This document shows positions 27,472-36,856 of a DNA stretch of 64,000 bases, one piece after another. This stretch comes from Pelagomonas calceolata. Lineage: Eukaryota; Sar; Pelagophyceae; Pelagomonadales; Pelagomonadaceae. Every line of letters begins with the position of its first letter. The first letter of the stretch is position 1. A model generated the notes under the pieces. It was given only the letters and a program-made list of their open reading frames with translations. It did not search any database and was not told where the DNA came from. The DNA is taken from positions 434,001 through 498,000 of the forward strand of contig CAKKNE010000004.1 in NCBI GenBank assembly GCA_918797485.1. Direction: 5' to 3'. The position numbers and the translations under genes were made by a program.

Positions 27472-28818
27472 ATGAAGCGCTCGCCGCGGCGCGAGCGCGG
27501 CTCCAACATCGAGCCCATCGAGCTGCTGCTAGACCGGCCGCGCCCGGCGCCGGTGGAGCGGCGCTGCTGCTGCACGCCGCGGAGCCTCGCGAACGCCGTC
27601 CGCTGCTTCCACTGTTTGGCGAGGCGCGGCATGCAGCAGTTCCGGCGAACGCGCTCGGCGCCGCCGACGCCGCGGGATGAAGAGGGTGGAGTCATTTCCC
27701 CGCTAATCCTCGCGAGCCCGCCGCGGCGCAAGCGGCGGAGCCCCTCCGAGGCGCGGACTGTGTCGACGTGCGCCACGCCGGCGAACACGCCGTACGGCGC
27801 CCCGGCGCCCGCGGGCGCCTTTCCGTCGCCGCCGCGGCCGACGGGTGCCAAGATCTCGCCATCCGTGCAACCGGGCTCTGTCGCTGCGCGACTCAAGGCG
27901 ATGCAGTCTGCGAAGCCGGCGCCGCCACCCCCGCGCCCGCCAAGCGCCGCCGCAGAACGTTTGCGAGCGCGTCGAGCGGCGCCGGCGTGCGGGCGGTGCG
28001 GTCTGGACGTGCATGTCGCAGATAGGGTCGTCCACCGAGACACCGCCTACCACGCCCAGTGCCTCCGCTGCGGCGCCTGCCGCCGGTCCGTTGTGGATCT
28101 CGCCTGGGGAACTCTCGACGGCGACGACGTCCTCCTCTGCGACGATCGTGCCAGATCGTGCCTCGTAAAAGCCAGGACAGCGAGCCTCGCGCACGCGAAG
28201 GCCGACAAGGACGAAAGACCGAGCGCCACGGACGTCGCGGGCATGCGCGAGGCGCGATTGCGAGCCGTGGAGCTCGTGGGCGACGAGCTCGAGCAGCTCG
28301 CGCTGACGGGCATTGCGCCGACGTGCGCGCTGTGCGGCGGCCGCTTCGCGCCTTCCGATCGGATTGTCATGCAGGGCATGGTCAAGATGCACGAGGCCTG
28401 CATGACCGGCTCGAAACCGGCGCAATGTAACGGCCCGCGGCTGCCGCCCGCGCGGGCGCTCAAGGACGCGCTGGCCACGCTGGTGATCAAGGTCTCGCTC
28501 GGCAAGGGCGTCGCGACGTTCTACGTCGCGCGCGTCGAGCAGGATGACGAGACCTGCGTCGCCTACAGGCCGGATCCCGCCGCGCGGGCGCCGCCGAAGC
28601 GCCGCGTCGACATCGATGCCCTCGCCGGCGCGACGGTGCGGGCCCTGTCGCTGCAGGGGGCGGAGGTCGCCCCTGCTACGACGCTGGACGGAGAGATTGC
28701 GCCGTTCCGCTGGACGGCCCAGGGCCTCGACTGGCACTTCGACGTGCGCTTCGCCATCGATTCGACCAAAAGCGTCGTCGCGGTGGACGGCGCCACACTC
28801 ACCGTCACAATCAATTGA
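27472..28818 (+). CDS. LIM-domain protein
   Basis: 448 residues. The first ~170 are basic and Pro/Ser-rich. A LIM zinc finger follows: CGRCG, then H-x2-C-x2-C-x2-C (YHAQCLRCGAC) and a second half with CDDRARSC. About 70 residues on is a half-finger, CALCGGRFAP...MHEAC. The last ~130 residues (ALATLVIKVSLGKG onward) are beta-rich and unrecognised. LIM fingers mediate protein contacts, often with the actin cytoskeleton or in transcription complexes. The start is the first true ATG after P6. Confidence 0.75.
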   Translation: MKRSPRRERGSNIEPIELLLDRPRPAPVERRCCCTPRSLANAVRCFHCLARRGMQQFRRTRSAPPTPRDEEGGVISPLILASPPRRKRRSPSEARTVSTCATPANTPYGAPAPAGAFPSPPRPTGAKISPSVQPGSVAARLKAMQSAKPAPPPPRPPSAAAERLRARRAAPACGRCGLDVHVADRVVHRDTAYHAQCLRCGACRRSVVDLAWGTLDGDDVLLCDDRARSCLVKARTASLAHAKADKDERPSATDVAGMREARLRAVELVGDELEQLALTGIAPTCALCGGRFAPSDRIVMQGMVKMHEACMTGSKPAQCNGPRLPPARALKDALATLVIKVSLGKGVATFYVARVEQDDETCVAYRPDPAARAPPKRRVDIDALAGATVRALSLQGAEVAPATTLDGEIAPFRWTAQGLDWHFDVRFAIDSTKSVVAVDGATLTVTIN

Positions 28819-28925
28819 ACGACCCCCCACGACCAACCCCCTTATCTATGACCACGATGTGAACTAACAAACAATTCTGCTGTAGCCAGGGCCCAGGGCT
28901 GCCTTGTAGTATGTGAACAACAAAC

Positions 28926-31900
28926 TTAAAACGGGGCATTGTATCGCCCGGTGTCGACGTACTCGGCCACCATAGATTTCACGAGGTGGTTGTCCACCAG
29001 GTGTAGGTGCTCCAACGGCGCGCCAGTCGTCGGCGACGTAGTGTTGCCGCGGGCAAGCCAGTCCTCGATGCTACGCCGGTCATAGGTATGCCCGTCCGCG
29101 GCAATCACCGGCCGCTCCATCAACTCGAGAGAGATCGGACAGCAGAGTCGCTCGGGGAGATCCACGGACCCCGCCGCCGGTGTATCCTCCGCGGCAGTCG
29201 CTGGCTCCTCCGCGGCAGTATCTGCCGGCTCCGCCGCCGGTTCCGCGTCCGGTACCGCCACAAGGGCCGTCCCCGCCGCGCGCCGCGCCTCGAACTCCAC
29301 TGTAGAGACGATTTTTCGCGCGTCAGCGGCGGCGACGCCCGCTTCAACCAGATCCTCGACGGTCAAGAACGGCAGCGCGTTCTCGTCGATCTGTTCGCGC
29401 GCGAAGACCGGACCCACGCGCTCCTCGAGGCCGAGGCGGTGGAGCAGCATGACAACTTCGTCGTGCTGTTGCGGCTCGTCGATGGTCGGCTCGGCGACGG
29501 CCTCCTCGACAGACGGCGCGTCGACGGTGGGTATCGGAGCAGCGCCGCCGCGTTTCCCCCTCCTCTTTTTCTTTTTTTTCTTGGCCGCGGCGGCGGACGC
29601 CTCGGCCGCTTCCTCGGCAGCGAGGAGCTCCGCGGCGGCCTGATCAGCAGCTTTCGCCTTGGCCTCAACAGACGCCTCGGACGCCGTCTCCGCCTCGTCG
29701 TCGTCCGGCGAGGGCGCGCGCTCGGCCTCTGCTCGCGCGGCCTCTTCGCGCTTGGCCGCTTCCCACTCTGCCAGCTTGCGCCGGCGCTCCTCCGCCTGTT
29801 TCCGCTTGGCCCGCAGCTTCTCCTCTTTCTCCTTCTCCCGCGCCTTCGACTTCCTCGCCGCGAGTTCCCTCTTCGAGGGCTCGGTGCGCGCGGCGGGGTC
29901 CGGGAGGGCAAAGCTGTCAGCCGCCTCGCGGCGCAGCCGGTCCGTTTCGGCCGCCTTCGCCTCGGCTTCTGCGGCCATGGCCTTGGCCTTGGCCCTGGCG
30001 CCGGCCTCGGCCTCGGCGCTGCGGAAGCGGTCGGCCACCTTGACGACGCGGCGCGTCCGTAGCTTCTCCTCGCTCGCGCGCTGGAACGAGCCGCCGTCGT
30101 CTCGGGGCGGATCCGTGAACTCCGGCATTTGTCCTGCCATATCGTCCGCCTGCTTCTCCGCGAACTCTAGTATCCGGCGGAAATCCTTGTGCGGCAGCGA
30201 ACGCACATACTCCAGGCACTCGGAAACCTGGTCTTCGCTGAACCCCAAAGGTCTTCGCAAACTATCACGAACCTCCATCGGCATGGTTAGCATCCTGGCG
30301 CGCCACCCCTCGGGACTGACCGGCGTTACAACGCCGTGGAAGCGGGCGTTCAAAATGGCATGTTGCAGTAGGGATGTAGCAACTCTCCACCGGGAGAACT
30401 CCTCCATATCCACCGGTTCCTCTTCATCGTCGTCCGAGTCTTGCTCCGAGTCCGAGTCCGACTCCGGCTCCGGTTCGGGCTTCGCCGCCGCGTGCCGCCG
30501 CCGCGGCCCGGGTCGCTCGCGCCGCTCCTCGTCGCGCAGGAGCTCGGCGGCCGCCTCGTCGGCGGCGCGGCGGGCCTGGTCGTCGGCTCGGCCGCGGGCT
30601 CCGTCGCGCGCGCGGTTGACGCAGTCGAGCGCGCGGTTGACGACGGCGCCGATCCCGTCGCGGACGGCTCCGGCGAGCCACCACCACGCGGTTTTGCCTT
30701 CGGCTTTGCCTTCGGCTTCGTGTGGGGCACCCGTCAGCATACCGAGGCCGCGCCAGAACAAGAGCCCGCCGCCGAAAGATTGGACCAAGACCGTCACCTG
30801 GCCGTCCGTGTAGAACGTGTCCGCGTACATCACGCAGAGCGTCGCGCATGCGCGGAACCAGGCTTGACGTTCGGACAGTAGTTTGTCAAATATCGCCCAG
30901 TAGCCGGTGAAGATGCAATGGAACATGAAGCAGTTGGAAGCGCACTGGAGGCTCAGCGCGATCGCCAGGCCTTTCTTGTTAAGCGTCTCAAACTGGCCCC
31001 GCTCGTACCAGGCGAAGACCGCCGCCAGAAGGACCAGGCCGACGTATCCCAGGGTGGTCGACAGCAACGAGAACTTGGTGGCATCCGAGGTGCGGGAGGC
31101 GCCGTCGCGCGGCCCCGCGCCGAAGAAGAAGCGCTTCGAGGCATTGAGCACGATCCCCCCGAAGAGCGCGCGGCACGCGGCATACTGTCCGAATATGTAG
31201 AACAGGGCGCCGGGCTGCATAAGTGCCTGCCCGCCGAAGTAGATCGCCAGGGCGCACCCGGCGTCGATGAACCAGGCGTTCATCTTGGGATGCCTGATGC
31301 GCGCGACGCTTCCTTGGAAGCCCCACGCGACGAGCGCAGCTCGCACGGAATACCGGCGCCAGGTGTAGGGGAGAAGACCCCGAGGACGGTCGAGCATCTC
31401 CGCCAGTCCGCCGGGTGAAAGTGCGTCGTTCTCGCCGAGGAATTCTGCGCGGGCCGCGGCCGCGACGGCGCCCGGCTCCATTACGAGCGCCAACACGAGA
31501 AAGAGCTTCCCGACGCGCCTCGTGCGTCCGCTCCAAATCCTATTCTCCACGCTCTCGTCGTAAACCCCTACATACGCCATCACGATCCACGCGAAACCAA
31601 CGATCAGGTGCCAGGCGTGGAACCAAAGCGCCGCCAGGAGCGCCAGGCCACCCGCGTAGACCGCCACCCGCCACTCTGCCCTGACATGAGACGCCAGCTC
31701 GTTTACACCTAACATGAAGTAGCCCACCGTGCCCATGAGCCCGAAAATGCACCTCGCGCCGTACCGGAGCCACTCCCACGCCCAGACGGCCCGCGGCGCG
31801 CCGCCCGCGATCAGGGCCGCGACGCGTATGCCCTGTGCGGTCTCCGCCGTAACCACCACACAGTAGCCTGCCGCGAACGCTGCGAGGCACAAGGCGACGC

Positions 31901-32729
31901 CCGCGACGGCGAGTTCCCTGTTGCTTAATCCGCGCTCGCGCCGCAGCGACACCCAGCGGCGCAGGTCGGTCGCGAAGCACTCTTCCGTGCGAGAGTCGAC
32001 ATCACACAAGCCGTGAAAGTAATAGTCATACGCCAGCGCCAGCGCGCCGCAGGTCACCGCGCAACGCGGGATGTACCAGCACGCAGGGACGGTGAGACCC
32101 AAGATGGATAGCAAAAAAATCCTATAGGGCAAGTCCTCTGCTAGGTCGTAGGTATATACGATCTCGTCCAGCCCTCGCCCTACCACATAAAACGTGGGGA
32201 ATCCCCTCGCGCACCAGTCCGCAACGAAGCCCGCCCAAGATTTGTACGCAGCTGCCCACGAGCTAGGGCACGCAGCCGGAACCACGAGCACGGCGCCTGC
32301 GACAACGCCTGCGACGGCGCCTTCCCCGACGCTTAATCCGCGCTCGCGCCGCAGCGAGACCCAGCGGCGCAGGTCGGTCGCGAAGCACTCGTCCACGAAC
32401 TCGTCGCCGCGCCAGCCCGCCGCAGAGTCGTGAACGTAGAAGTCATACGCCAGCGCCAGCCAGCCGCAGGTCGCCGCGCCAAGCGGGATGTACCAGCACG
32501 CAGGGACCGTCAGACCCAACATCAATAGTATAAAGATCAAATGGCTATCGTGGTAGTGCCAGTCGATCTCGTCCAGGCAGCGCCCTACCATATAAGCCCA
32601 GGGGAGTCCCCTCACGCACCAGGACACAGCGGAGACCACCCAAGACAAGCACGCAGCTGCCCACGAGTTAGAGTACGCAACGAGAGCCACGACGGCTGCG
32701 CCGACGACCGCTTTCCCATGGTCGACCAT
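28926..32729 (-). CDS. Polytopic membrane protein with coiled coil, SAM and U-box domains
   Basis: 1267 residues. The N-terminal half has more than ten hydrophobic helices. Within it, a block of about 140 residues is duplicated in tandem: VRGLPWAYMVGRCLDEI...ACWYIP...ECFATDLRRWVSLRRERGLS against ARGFPTFYVVGRGLDEI...ECFATDLRRWVSLRRERGLS. A charged coiled-coil region (about 700-1060), a SAM domain (about 1093-1143) and a U-box (about 1190-1262, LCCPISLELMERPVIAADGHTYDRRSIEDWL) follow. A membrane-bound E3 ubiquitin ligase is inferred. The next gene upstream carries a close copy of the SAM/U-box end. Confidence 0.75.
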   Translation of the reverse strand: MVDHGKAVVGAAVVALVAYSNSWAAACLSWVVSAVSWCVRGLPWAYMVGRCLDEIDWHYHDSHLIFILLMLGLTVPACWYIPLGAATCGWLALAYDFYVHDSAAGWRGDEFVDECFATDLRRWVSLRRERGLSVGEGAVAGVVAGAVLVVPAACPSSWAAAYKSWAGFVADWCARGFPTFYVVGRGLDEIVYTYDLAEDLPYRIFLLSILGLTVPACWYIPRCAVTCGALALAYDYYFHGLCDVDSRTEECFATDLRRWVSLRRERGLSNRELAVAGVALCLAAFAAGYCVVVTAETAQGIRVAALIAGGAPRAVWAWEWLRYGARCIFGLMGTVGYFMLGVNELASHVRAEWRVAVYAGGLALLAALWFHAWHLIVGFAWIVMAYVGVYDESVENRIWSGRTRRVGKLFLVLALVMEPGAVAAAARAEFLGENDALSPGGLAEMLDRPRGLLPYTWRRYSVRAALVAWGFQGSVARIRHPKMNAWFIDAGCALAIYFGGQALMQPGALFYIFGQYAACRALFGGIVLNASKRFFFGAGPRDGASRTSDATKFSLLSTTLGYVGLVLLAAVFAWYERGQFETLNKKGLAIALSLQCASNCFMFHCIFTGYWAIFDKLLSERQAWFRACATLCVMYADTFYTDGQVTVLVQSFGGGLLFWRGLGMLTGAPHEAEGKAEGKTAWWWLAGAVRDGIGAVVNRALDCVNRARDGARGRADDQARRAADEAAAELLRDEERRERPGPRRRHAAAKPEPEPESDSDSEQDSDDDEEEPVDMEEFSRWRVATSLLQHAILNARFHGVVTPVSPEGWRARMLTMPMEVRDSLRRPLGFSEDQVSECLEYVRSLPHKDFRRILEFAEKQADDMAGQMPEFTDPPRDDGGSFQRASEEKLRTRRVVKVADRFRSAEAEAGARAKAKAMAAEAEAKAAETDRLRREAADSFALPDPAARTEPSKRELAARKSKAREKEKEEKLRAKRKQAEERRRKLAEWEAAKREEAARAEAERAPSPDDDEAETASEASVEAKAKAADQAAAELLAAEEAAEASAAAAKKKKKKRRGKRGGAAPIPTVDAPSVEEAVAEPTIDEPQQHDEVVMLLHRLGLEERVGPVFAREQIDENALPFLTVEDLVEAGVAAADARKIVSTVEFEARRAAGTALVAVPDAEPAAEPADTAAEEPATAAEDTPAAGSVDLPERLCCPISLELMERPVIAADGHTYDRRSIEDWLARGNTTSPTTGAPLEHLHLVDNHLVKSMVAEYVDTGRYNAPF

Positions 32730-32887
32730 CTTGGCCCAAGCCTGACCTCAGCACCCACACACGAAGGGCAGCCCGCCGTCGGCTCGGACGGGTGCTGAAT
32801 GTATGCCAGCAGGCCGCGCGCGCAGCGTTTCCCAAGGTGGGCCTGCCTACCGGCGACTGGATCCCGCGCGCGAGGCGACCCGCTCTT

Positions 32888-32910
32888 GCTAGTGTCTTAC
32901 ATGCGCTAGC
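32888..32910 (+). promoter_or_regulatory. CTAG palindrome P7
   Basis: GCTAGTGTCTTACAT, G, CGCTAGC. It lies 158 bp upstream of the polytopic U-box gene but in the opposite orientation to it, showing that orientation is not fixed. Confidence 0.7.
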
Positions 32911-33008
32911 TACAAGCTCGTACGTAAGCGCGGAAGCCCTCGAGCGAGCCGGCTATCGAAACAAACATACGGGTTTGACCGGTATACATATATGAGAGAA
33001 CAACTTAC

Positions 33009-33890
33009 TCACGCCCGCCGCGAAGCAGCATCGCGATACTCCGACACCATCGACCGCACGAGGTTGTTCGGCGTGAGGCCGAGGTGGGCGAGCGGGGCAC
33101 CGGTCAGCGGAGACGTCTTTTTGCCGCGCGAGAACCAGTCCTCGATACTACTCCGATCATACGTATTGCCGTCCGCGGCGATGACCGGGCACTCCATGAG
33201 CTCCATAGATATAGGACAGCACAGGCTTTCCGGGTGGTCGCCTCCGGACGTCGCCGCCGCGCCGCCGCTCGCCGATGCGGAGGCCGCGGCGACGATTCTG
33301 CGGGCGTCGTCGGCCGGAACGCCGACACCACATAGATCGTCGACCGTGAGTAGCGGCAACGCTTCCGCCTCTATTTGTTCCCGCGCAAGGATTTGGTAAA
33401 TGCGCAGCGCCACGACGCGCAGCGGCACGAGGATCGTGGCCGCCCTGATGGTCCACGGGCCTCCGCTCGCGGCGAACCACACGATCCGCTCGGTGTCCTT
33501 TTCGGAGAGGTCGTGCCATCGCGCGAGAACGGTGGAAAACTCTCCCAACTTGAAGGCCTTGCTGTCGAATATGAGCGACGTACCGTCTGGCAATGTGTCG
33601 ACCTGATCGCCGTCGAGCGGCATCTCCAGTATTGTCTTATTTGGGAAGAGAACCGTGACCGGCGTCGCGTCGCCTCTTTTCCGCCGATCCTCTTTAACTA
33701 TCTCTAGAACCGCCGCGGCGGCTGCACCGGTCGACCCCGAGGTTCGGAGCGTCTGGTAGCCTCGGGAATGGATGTACGGGGTATGTTCGCTTGCGAATGA
33801 GGCCCAGCGAGGGAACCAGTCCGCCTCCGCCTCGGCGCCCCCAGCGCGCGCCGCCAAAGCGGAAAACACCAATAGCCTCGCTAGGCGCAT
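33009..33890 (-). CDS. Secretory-signal protein with partial SAM and U-box
   Basis: 293 residues. A signal peptide (about 1-19, MRLARLLVFSALAARAGGA) precedes a region with no known domain. One hydrophobic helix (ATILVPLRVVALRIY, about 150-165) is followed by the second half of a SAM domain and a U-box (about 222-285). The SAM/U-box part is about 60% identical to the gene at 28.9 kb, so the two arose by tandem duplication with different N-termini. If the helix spans a membrane, the U-box would face the cytosol. Likely E3 ligase. Confidence 0.7.
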   Translation of the reverse strand: MRLARLLVFSALAARAGGAEAEADWFPRWASFASEHTPYIHSRGYQTLRTSGSTGAAAAAVLEIVKEDRRKRGDATPVTVLFPNKTILEMPLDGDQVDTLPDGTSLIFDSKAFKLGEFSTVLARWHDLSEKDTERIVWFAASGGPWTIRAATILVPLRVVALRIYQILAREQIEAEALPLLTVDDLCGVGVPADDARRIVAAASASASGGAAATSGGDHPESLCCPISMELMECPVIAADGNTYDRSSIEDWFSRGKKTSPLTGAPLAHLGLTPNNLVRSMVSEYRDAASRRA

Positions 33891-34014
33891 TTCTACGCGC
33901 GGCGACGGTTCTCCGCCAATCTATTGATGATTATCAATCGACATGCAATCCCCACGCCCCCACGCAAGCGCTATGTCGCGTATCTCGCGCCAGGCCCGGC
34001 CCGGCTCCGTCCTT

Positions 34015-34038
34015 CCTAGTGTCTCACACTACGCTAGG
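34015..34038 (+). promoter_or_regulatory. CTAG palindrome P8
   Basis: CCTAGTGTCTCACACTA, CGCTAGG. Between divergent genes, 53 bp from the DHHC ATG and 124 bp from the U-box gene ATG. One core substitution. Confidence 0.6.
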
Positions 34039-34091
34039 TCGTCGTGCTGAGCGTCGCGTTGCCGCTGCAAGCCGCACAGCTGCTCACAATC

Positions 34092-34760
34092 ATGGCCGAC
34101 GTCGAGCAGGGCTCCGCGACGACGCCGCGAAGTCCAAGAGAAGTCAGGCCGCCGACCCCGGAGCAAATACGCGCCGCACGCAACAAGCTCCCCGAGACGC
34201 CGGCCGCGCCGCCGCCGAAAGATCCGAGGAATTTGGACTACGACGAGCACTGCCACTGCTGTTTGAGGGTAGGCGCGACGTGGCTCATCTGCGGCAAGAA
34301 AAGGGGAAGGTGGCCACTCCAGTGGTTCGTCGGCCCGGATTGGTGCTGCATGTTGTGTACCTATACTTTAGTGTTAGTGCCAACAGTAGCATTTATCATC
34401 TTCATCGGCGAGCACCACTGGGCGGCGAGGTATGGTGCGGTGCTCACGGGTGGCGCTACCCTAGTGGCGTTCTCGTCGGCGGCGTGCAGCGACCCGGGCG
34501 TTATTTATAGAGAGGCGTCTCAAACAGGAAACGAGGGCGATGTCCACAGCTGCAGGAGGTGCGACGTCATAAGACCGCACGAAGCTAGGCACTGCTACGA
34601 GTGCCAAGTTTGCATCGACGACCTGGATCATCACTGTCCATGGACTGGGAAATGTATTGGCAAACGGACGCTCTTCGCCTTCCACGCGTTCCTCATCTGC
34701 CTCTCGGTGCACATTTTGTTCGTGGTCGTCGGGGCGATAGTGGTGTTTGCGGTCAAGTAA
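34092..34760 (+). CDS. DHHC-type palmitoyltransferase, short
   Basis: 222 residues. Two transmembrane helices (about 91-110 and 117-137) precede the Cys-rich domain with CRRCDVIRPHEARHCYECQVCIDDLDHHCPWTGKCIGKRT, holding the catalytic DHHC. A third helix (LFAFHAFLICLSVHILFVVVGAIVVF) follows directly, and the protein stops there. Enzymes of this family S-acylate membrane proteins and normally have a fourth helix and a TTxE motif, both absent. The stop codon overlaps a perfect donor-like GTAAGT, so a further exon is possible, although the RCC1 gene converges only 17 bp away. An upstream in-frame ATG exists at 34044, just after P8. Confidence 0.75.
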   Translation: MADVEQGSATTPRSPREVRPPTPEQIRAARNKLPETPAAPPPKDPRNLDYDEHCHCCLRVGATWLICGKKRGRWPLQWFVGPDWCCMLCTYTLVLVPTVAFIIFIGEHHWAARYGAVLTGGATLVAFSSAACSDPGVIYREASQTGNEGDVHSCRRCDVIRPHEARHCYECQVCIDDLDHHCPWTGKCIGKRTLFAFHAFLICLSVHILFVVVGAIVVFAVK

Positions 34761-34777
34761 GTTATGTTAGTCTAATA

Positions 34778-36389
34778 CTAGTCCGCGACCGCGGCCACGA
34801 CCATGCTGTGCTGGCCGCCGCCCGCGACCTGCGTAATGGTACACGGCACGCCGAACTCGAGGAGTTTCGGCGCGAACTCGTCCCGGGCCCTTCCCAATCC
34901 TAGTGCGTTCATATCTCCATAACCCCAGGCCTTGACACTACCCTCAGCGTCCAAAGCCAGGTTGTGGTGGTCGCCGCAGGCTATTGATTTGACATCTTTC
35001 AGTCCAGGCACGTCACCAGGCGTTTCCCTCAATGAACCGGCCTTCTCGGCTTCTGAGCGCCCAGCACCGAGCTGGCCGTAGTCCGCGCGGCCCCAGGCTT
35101 TCACCGTGCCGTCACCGAGCAAACACAAAGTATGATGCTCGCCGCCGCACAGTTCGGCGATGGCTCTATCTTCCAAACCTTTCACTAATACAGGTCTCGT
35201 TCTGTCTGTGGTCGAACCGTCTCCGAGCTGCCCGTAGTTGTTCAATCCACAAGAAAGTAACCCTAGTTCCGTCGCTGCCAACAAATGATAGGCACCACAC
35301 CCCAAAACCTTGACCTTTTCACCAAAGTCCACTTTTCGCGGCGTCAGGTGGTCGTTCCTTAGTGAATCCAAATCATATTCATCATTGACCTTGACGTCCC
35401 TCACACTTCTACCAAGCTGGCCGACTTCGCCGAGCCCCCACGTGAGGCAGTCGCCGTTGGCCGTGAGCGCAGCATTGAACGCGGCCCCGGTCGCGACATT
35501 TGTTATGTTTTTTAAGGAAGGTATCAGTAAGGGTGTGGTCTGCTTGCGCTTCGGCGCGAGGGTGCCTGCGCGGAGCATCGCGGTCTCTCGACTCTGCGAC
35601 CTCGTCTGATGGACACAAGTCGCGTCGACGGCGTGAAGGCGCCTCCACACGACGGGACGCCGCGATCATACCGGGCGCGTCGAACCACTGCTTCCCCTCC
35701 TTGTCCTTGTAGCAGCCCCAGCCGTAGACCTTACCTGATAAAGTTACCGCAAAAGTTTGGGACCCGCCGGCCGCGACGCACGTGACCTTCTCCGGTAGAG
35801 ATACGGCGCCCGGCATGTACAGTAAGGACTCGTCGCCCTCTCTCCCTAGGGAGCCCTCATCATTACAGCCCCACGTGAAACATACACCATCCAAAGTCAC
35901 CGCCACGTTATGTAACCCACCGCAAGATAACTGGGCCACGACCTTGTTCGTCAGAGCTTTCACGACCCTAGGCTTGGCCACAACTGTATCATTTTCATCT
36001 TCCAAGGTTGAGGAATGCGCGAGTTGCCCGCAGTCGCCGCTCCCGAAGGATAATACTTCAGTCCGCTTCGGCAGGAACCGCGCTTCGAGCTGTTCCGCGT
36101 ACCTGACGTAATCTCTCGCGGCATCGACGATCGCTTCTTTCGGTGAGGAAGTGAGGGCGGTCTCCGCGAACGTACTGAAGGACTTGTTCAGCGACGCGAT
36201 CCTGGTGGAGTAGGCCTCGCGCGCCAGCGGTCTCGAGTCTCGCGACGAGAAGGGGGACACGAGGCGCCGTTGGGCTAGCGTGGCCGCGTCGGCCCTCGGG
36301 AAGGCGCCGCCGCCTTGCGTAGGCTTGGCTTCCCGTCGCGCGTACTCGGCCTTGGAGATCTGGGCGTCCTCGTTGCGGCGCTTGCCCAT
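34778..36389 (-). CDS. RCC1-repeat protein
   Basis: Two exons, 36389-35672 and 35565-34778, give 501 residues. The first ~125 residues are helical. RCC1 repeats then form a seven-bladed propeller, recognisable from VLSFGSGDCGQLAH, VCFTWGCNDEGSLGR, VYGWGCYKDKEG, CLTWGLGEVGQLGR, LLSCGLNNYGQLGDG, VKAWGRADYGQLGAG and VKAWGYGDMNALGLG. The splice joins DAPG to TLAPKR within a blade, as in RCC1. RCC1 itself is the chromatin-bound exchange factor for Ran; other members have different partners. The extra N-terminal helical part resembles RCC1's basic tail only loosely. Shares palindrome P9 with the ABI-like gene. Confidence 0.85.
35566..35671 (-). other. RCC1-gene intron (introner family B)
   Basis: A 106-nt GT-AG intron, phase 1. 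Its 5' GATCGCGGCGTCCCG and 3' GAGACCGCGATGCTCCGCG-CAG blocks match antenna-gene intron 2. The middle carries the inverted core CACGCCGTCGACGCGAC. The ends share an ATCGCGG terminal inverted repeat. Confidence 0.8.
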
Positions 36390-36856
36390 GGTCCTGTTTT
36401 CACGGCGCGATGGCGTCGCGGCGCGATTTGTAATTGGCTCAGCGAGAGGCTGGCCTCTGGCTTGGCTCAGGCCTCAGCGATTCTTGCTGGCTGCCGTCCC
36501 GGCTGCGAGAACAGTCTCGGCGATGCGCACGCGACGTCTAAGGCAAGCAGTGCGCAACAGGTGCTCTAAGCGCGCGCGGCGGCGGCTTGCTGCGCTAGTG
36601 CCTTACATGCCGCTAGCTAATACACGGCTGCTCGGCCGCCGCTGCTGGCTCGCAACGTGTGCGCGCTCTTGGCGCGTCAGCGCGACGCCAACGCTGCATT
36701 TCTTGCGCCCGCCAGCCTGAGAACGCCAACACCCCGCTCCAGAGCTTTGGCCGGCAGCAGCCACTGAGCCACCTCGCGCTACACGCGGACCGAAAGCGCG
36801 CGCGCGCCGAGGACATAGCATTACACGGCCGCGGACAGAAGCGCAGCACGCAAGCG
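36390..36856. other. Bidirectional intergenic region with P9
   Basis: A 467-bp spacer between divergent genes, palindrome P9 at 36594-36617, nothing else recognisable. Confidence 0.5.
36594..36617 (+). promoter_or_regulatory. CTAG palindrome P9
   Basis: GCTAGTGCCTTACATGC, CGCTAGC. 239 bp from the ABI-like ATG and 204 bp from the RCC1 ATG. Confidence 0.65.
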
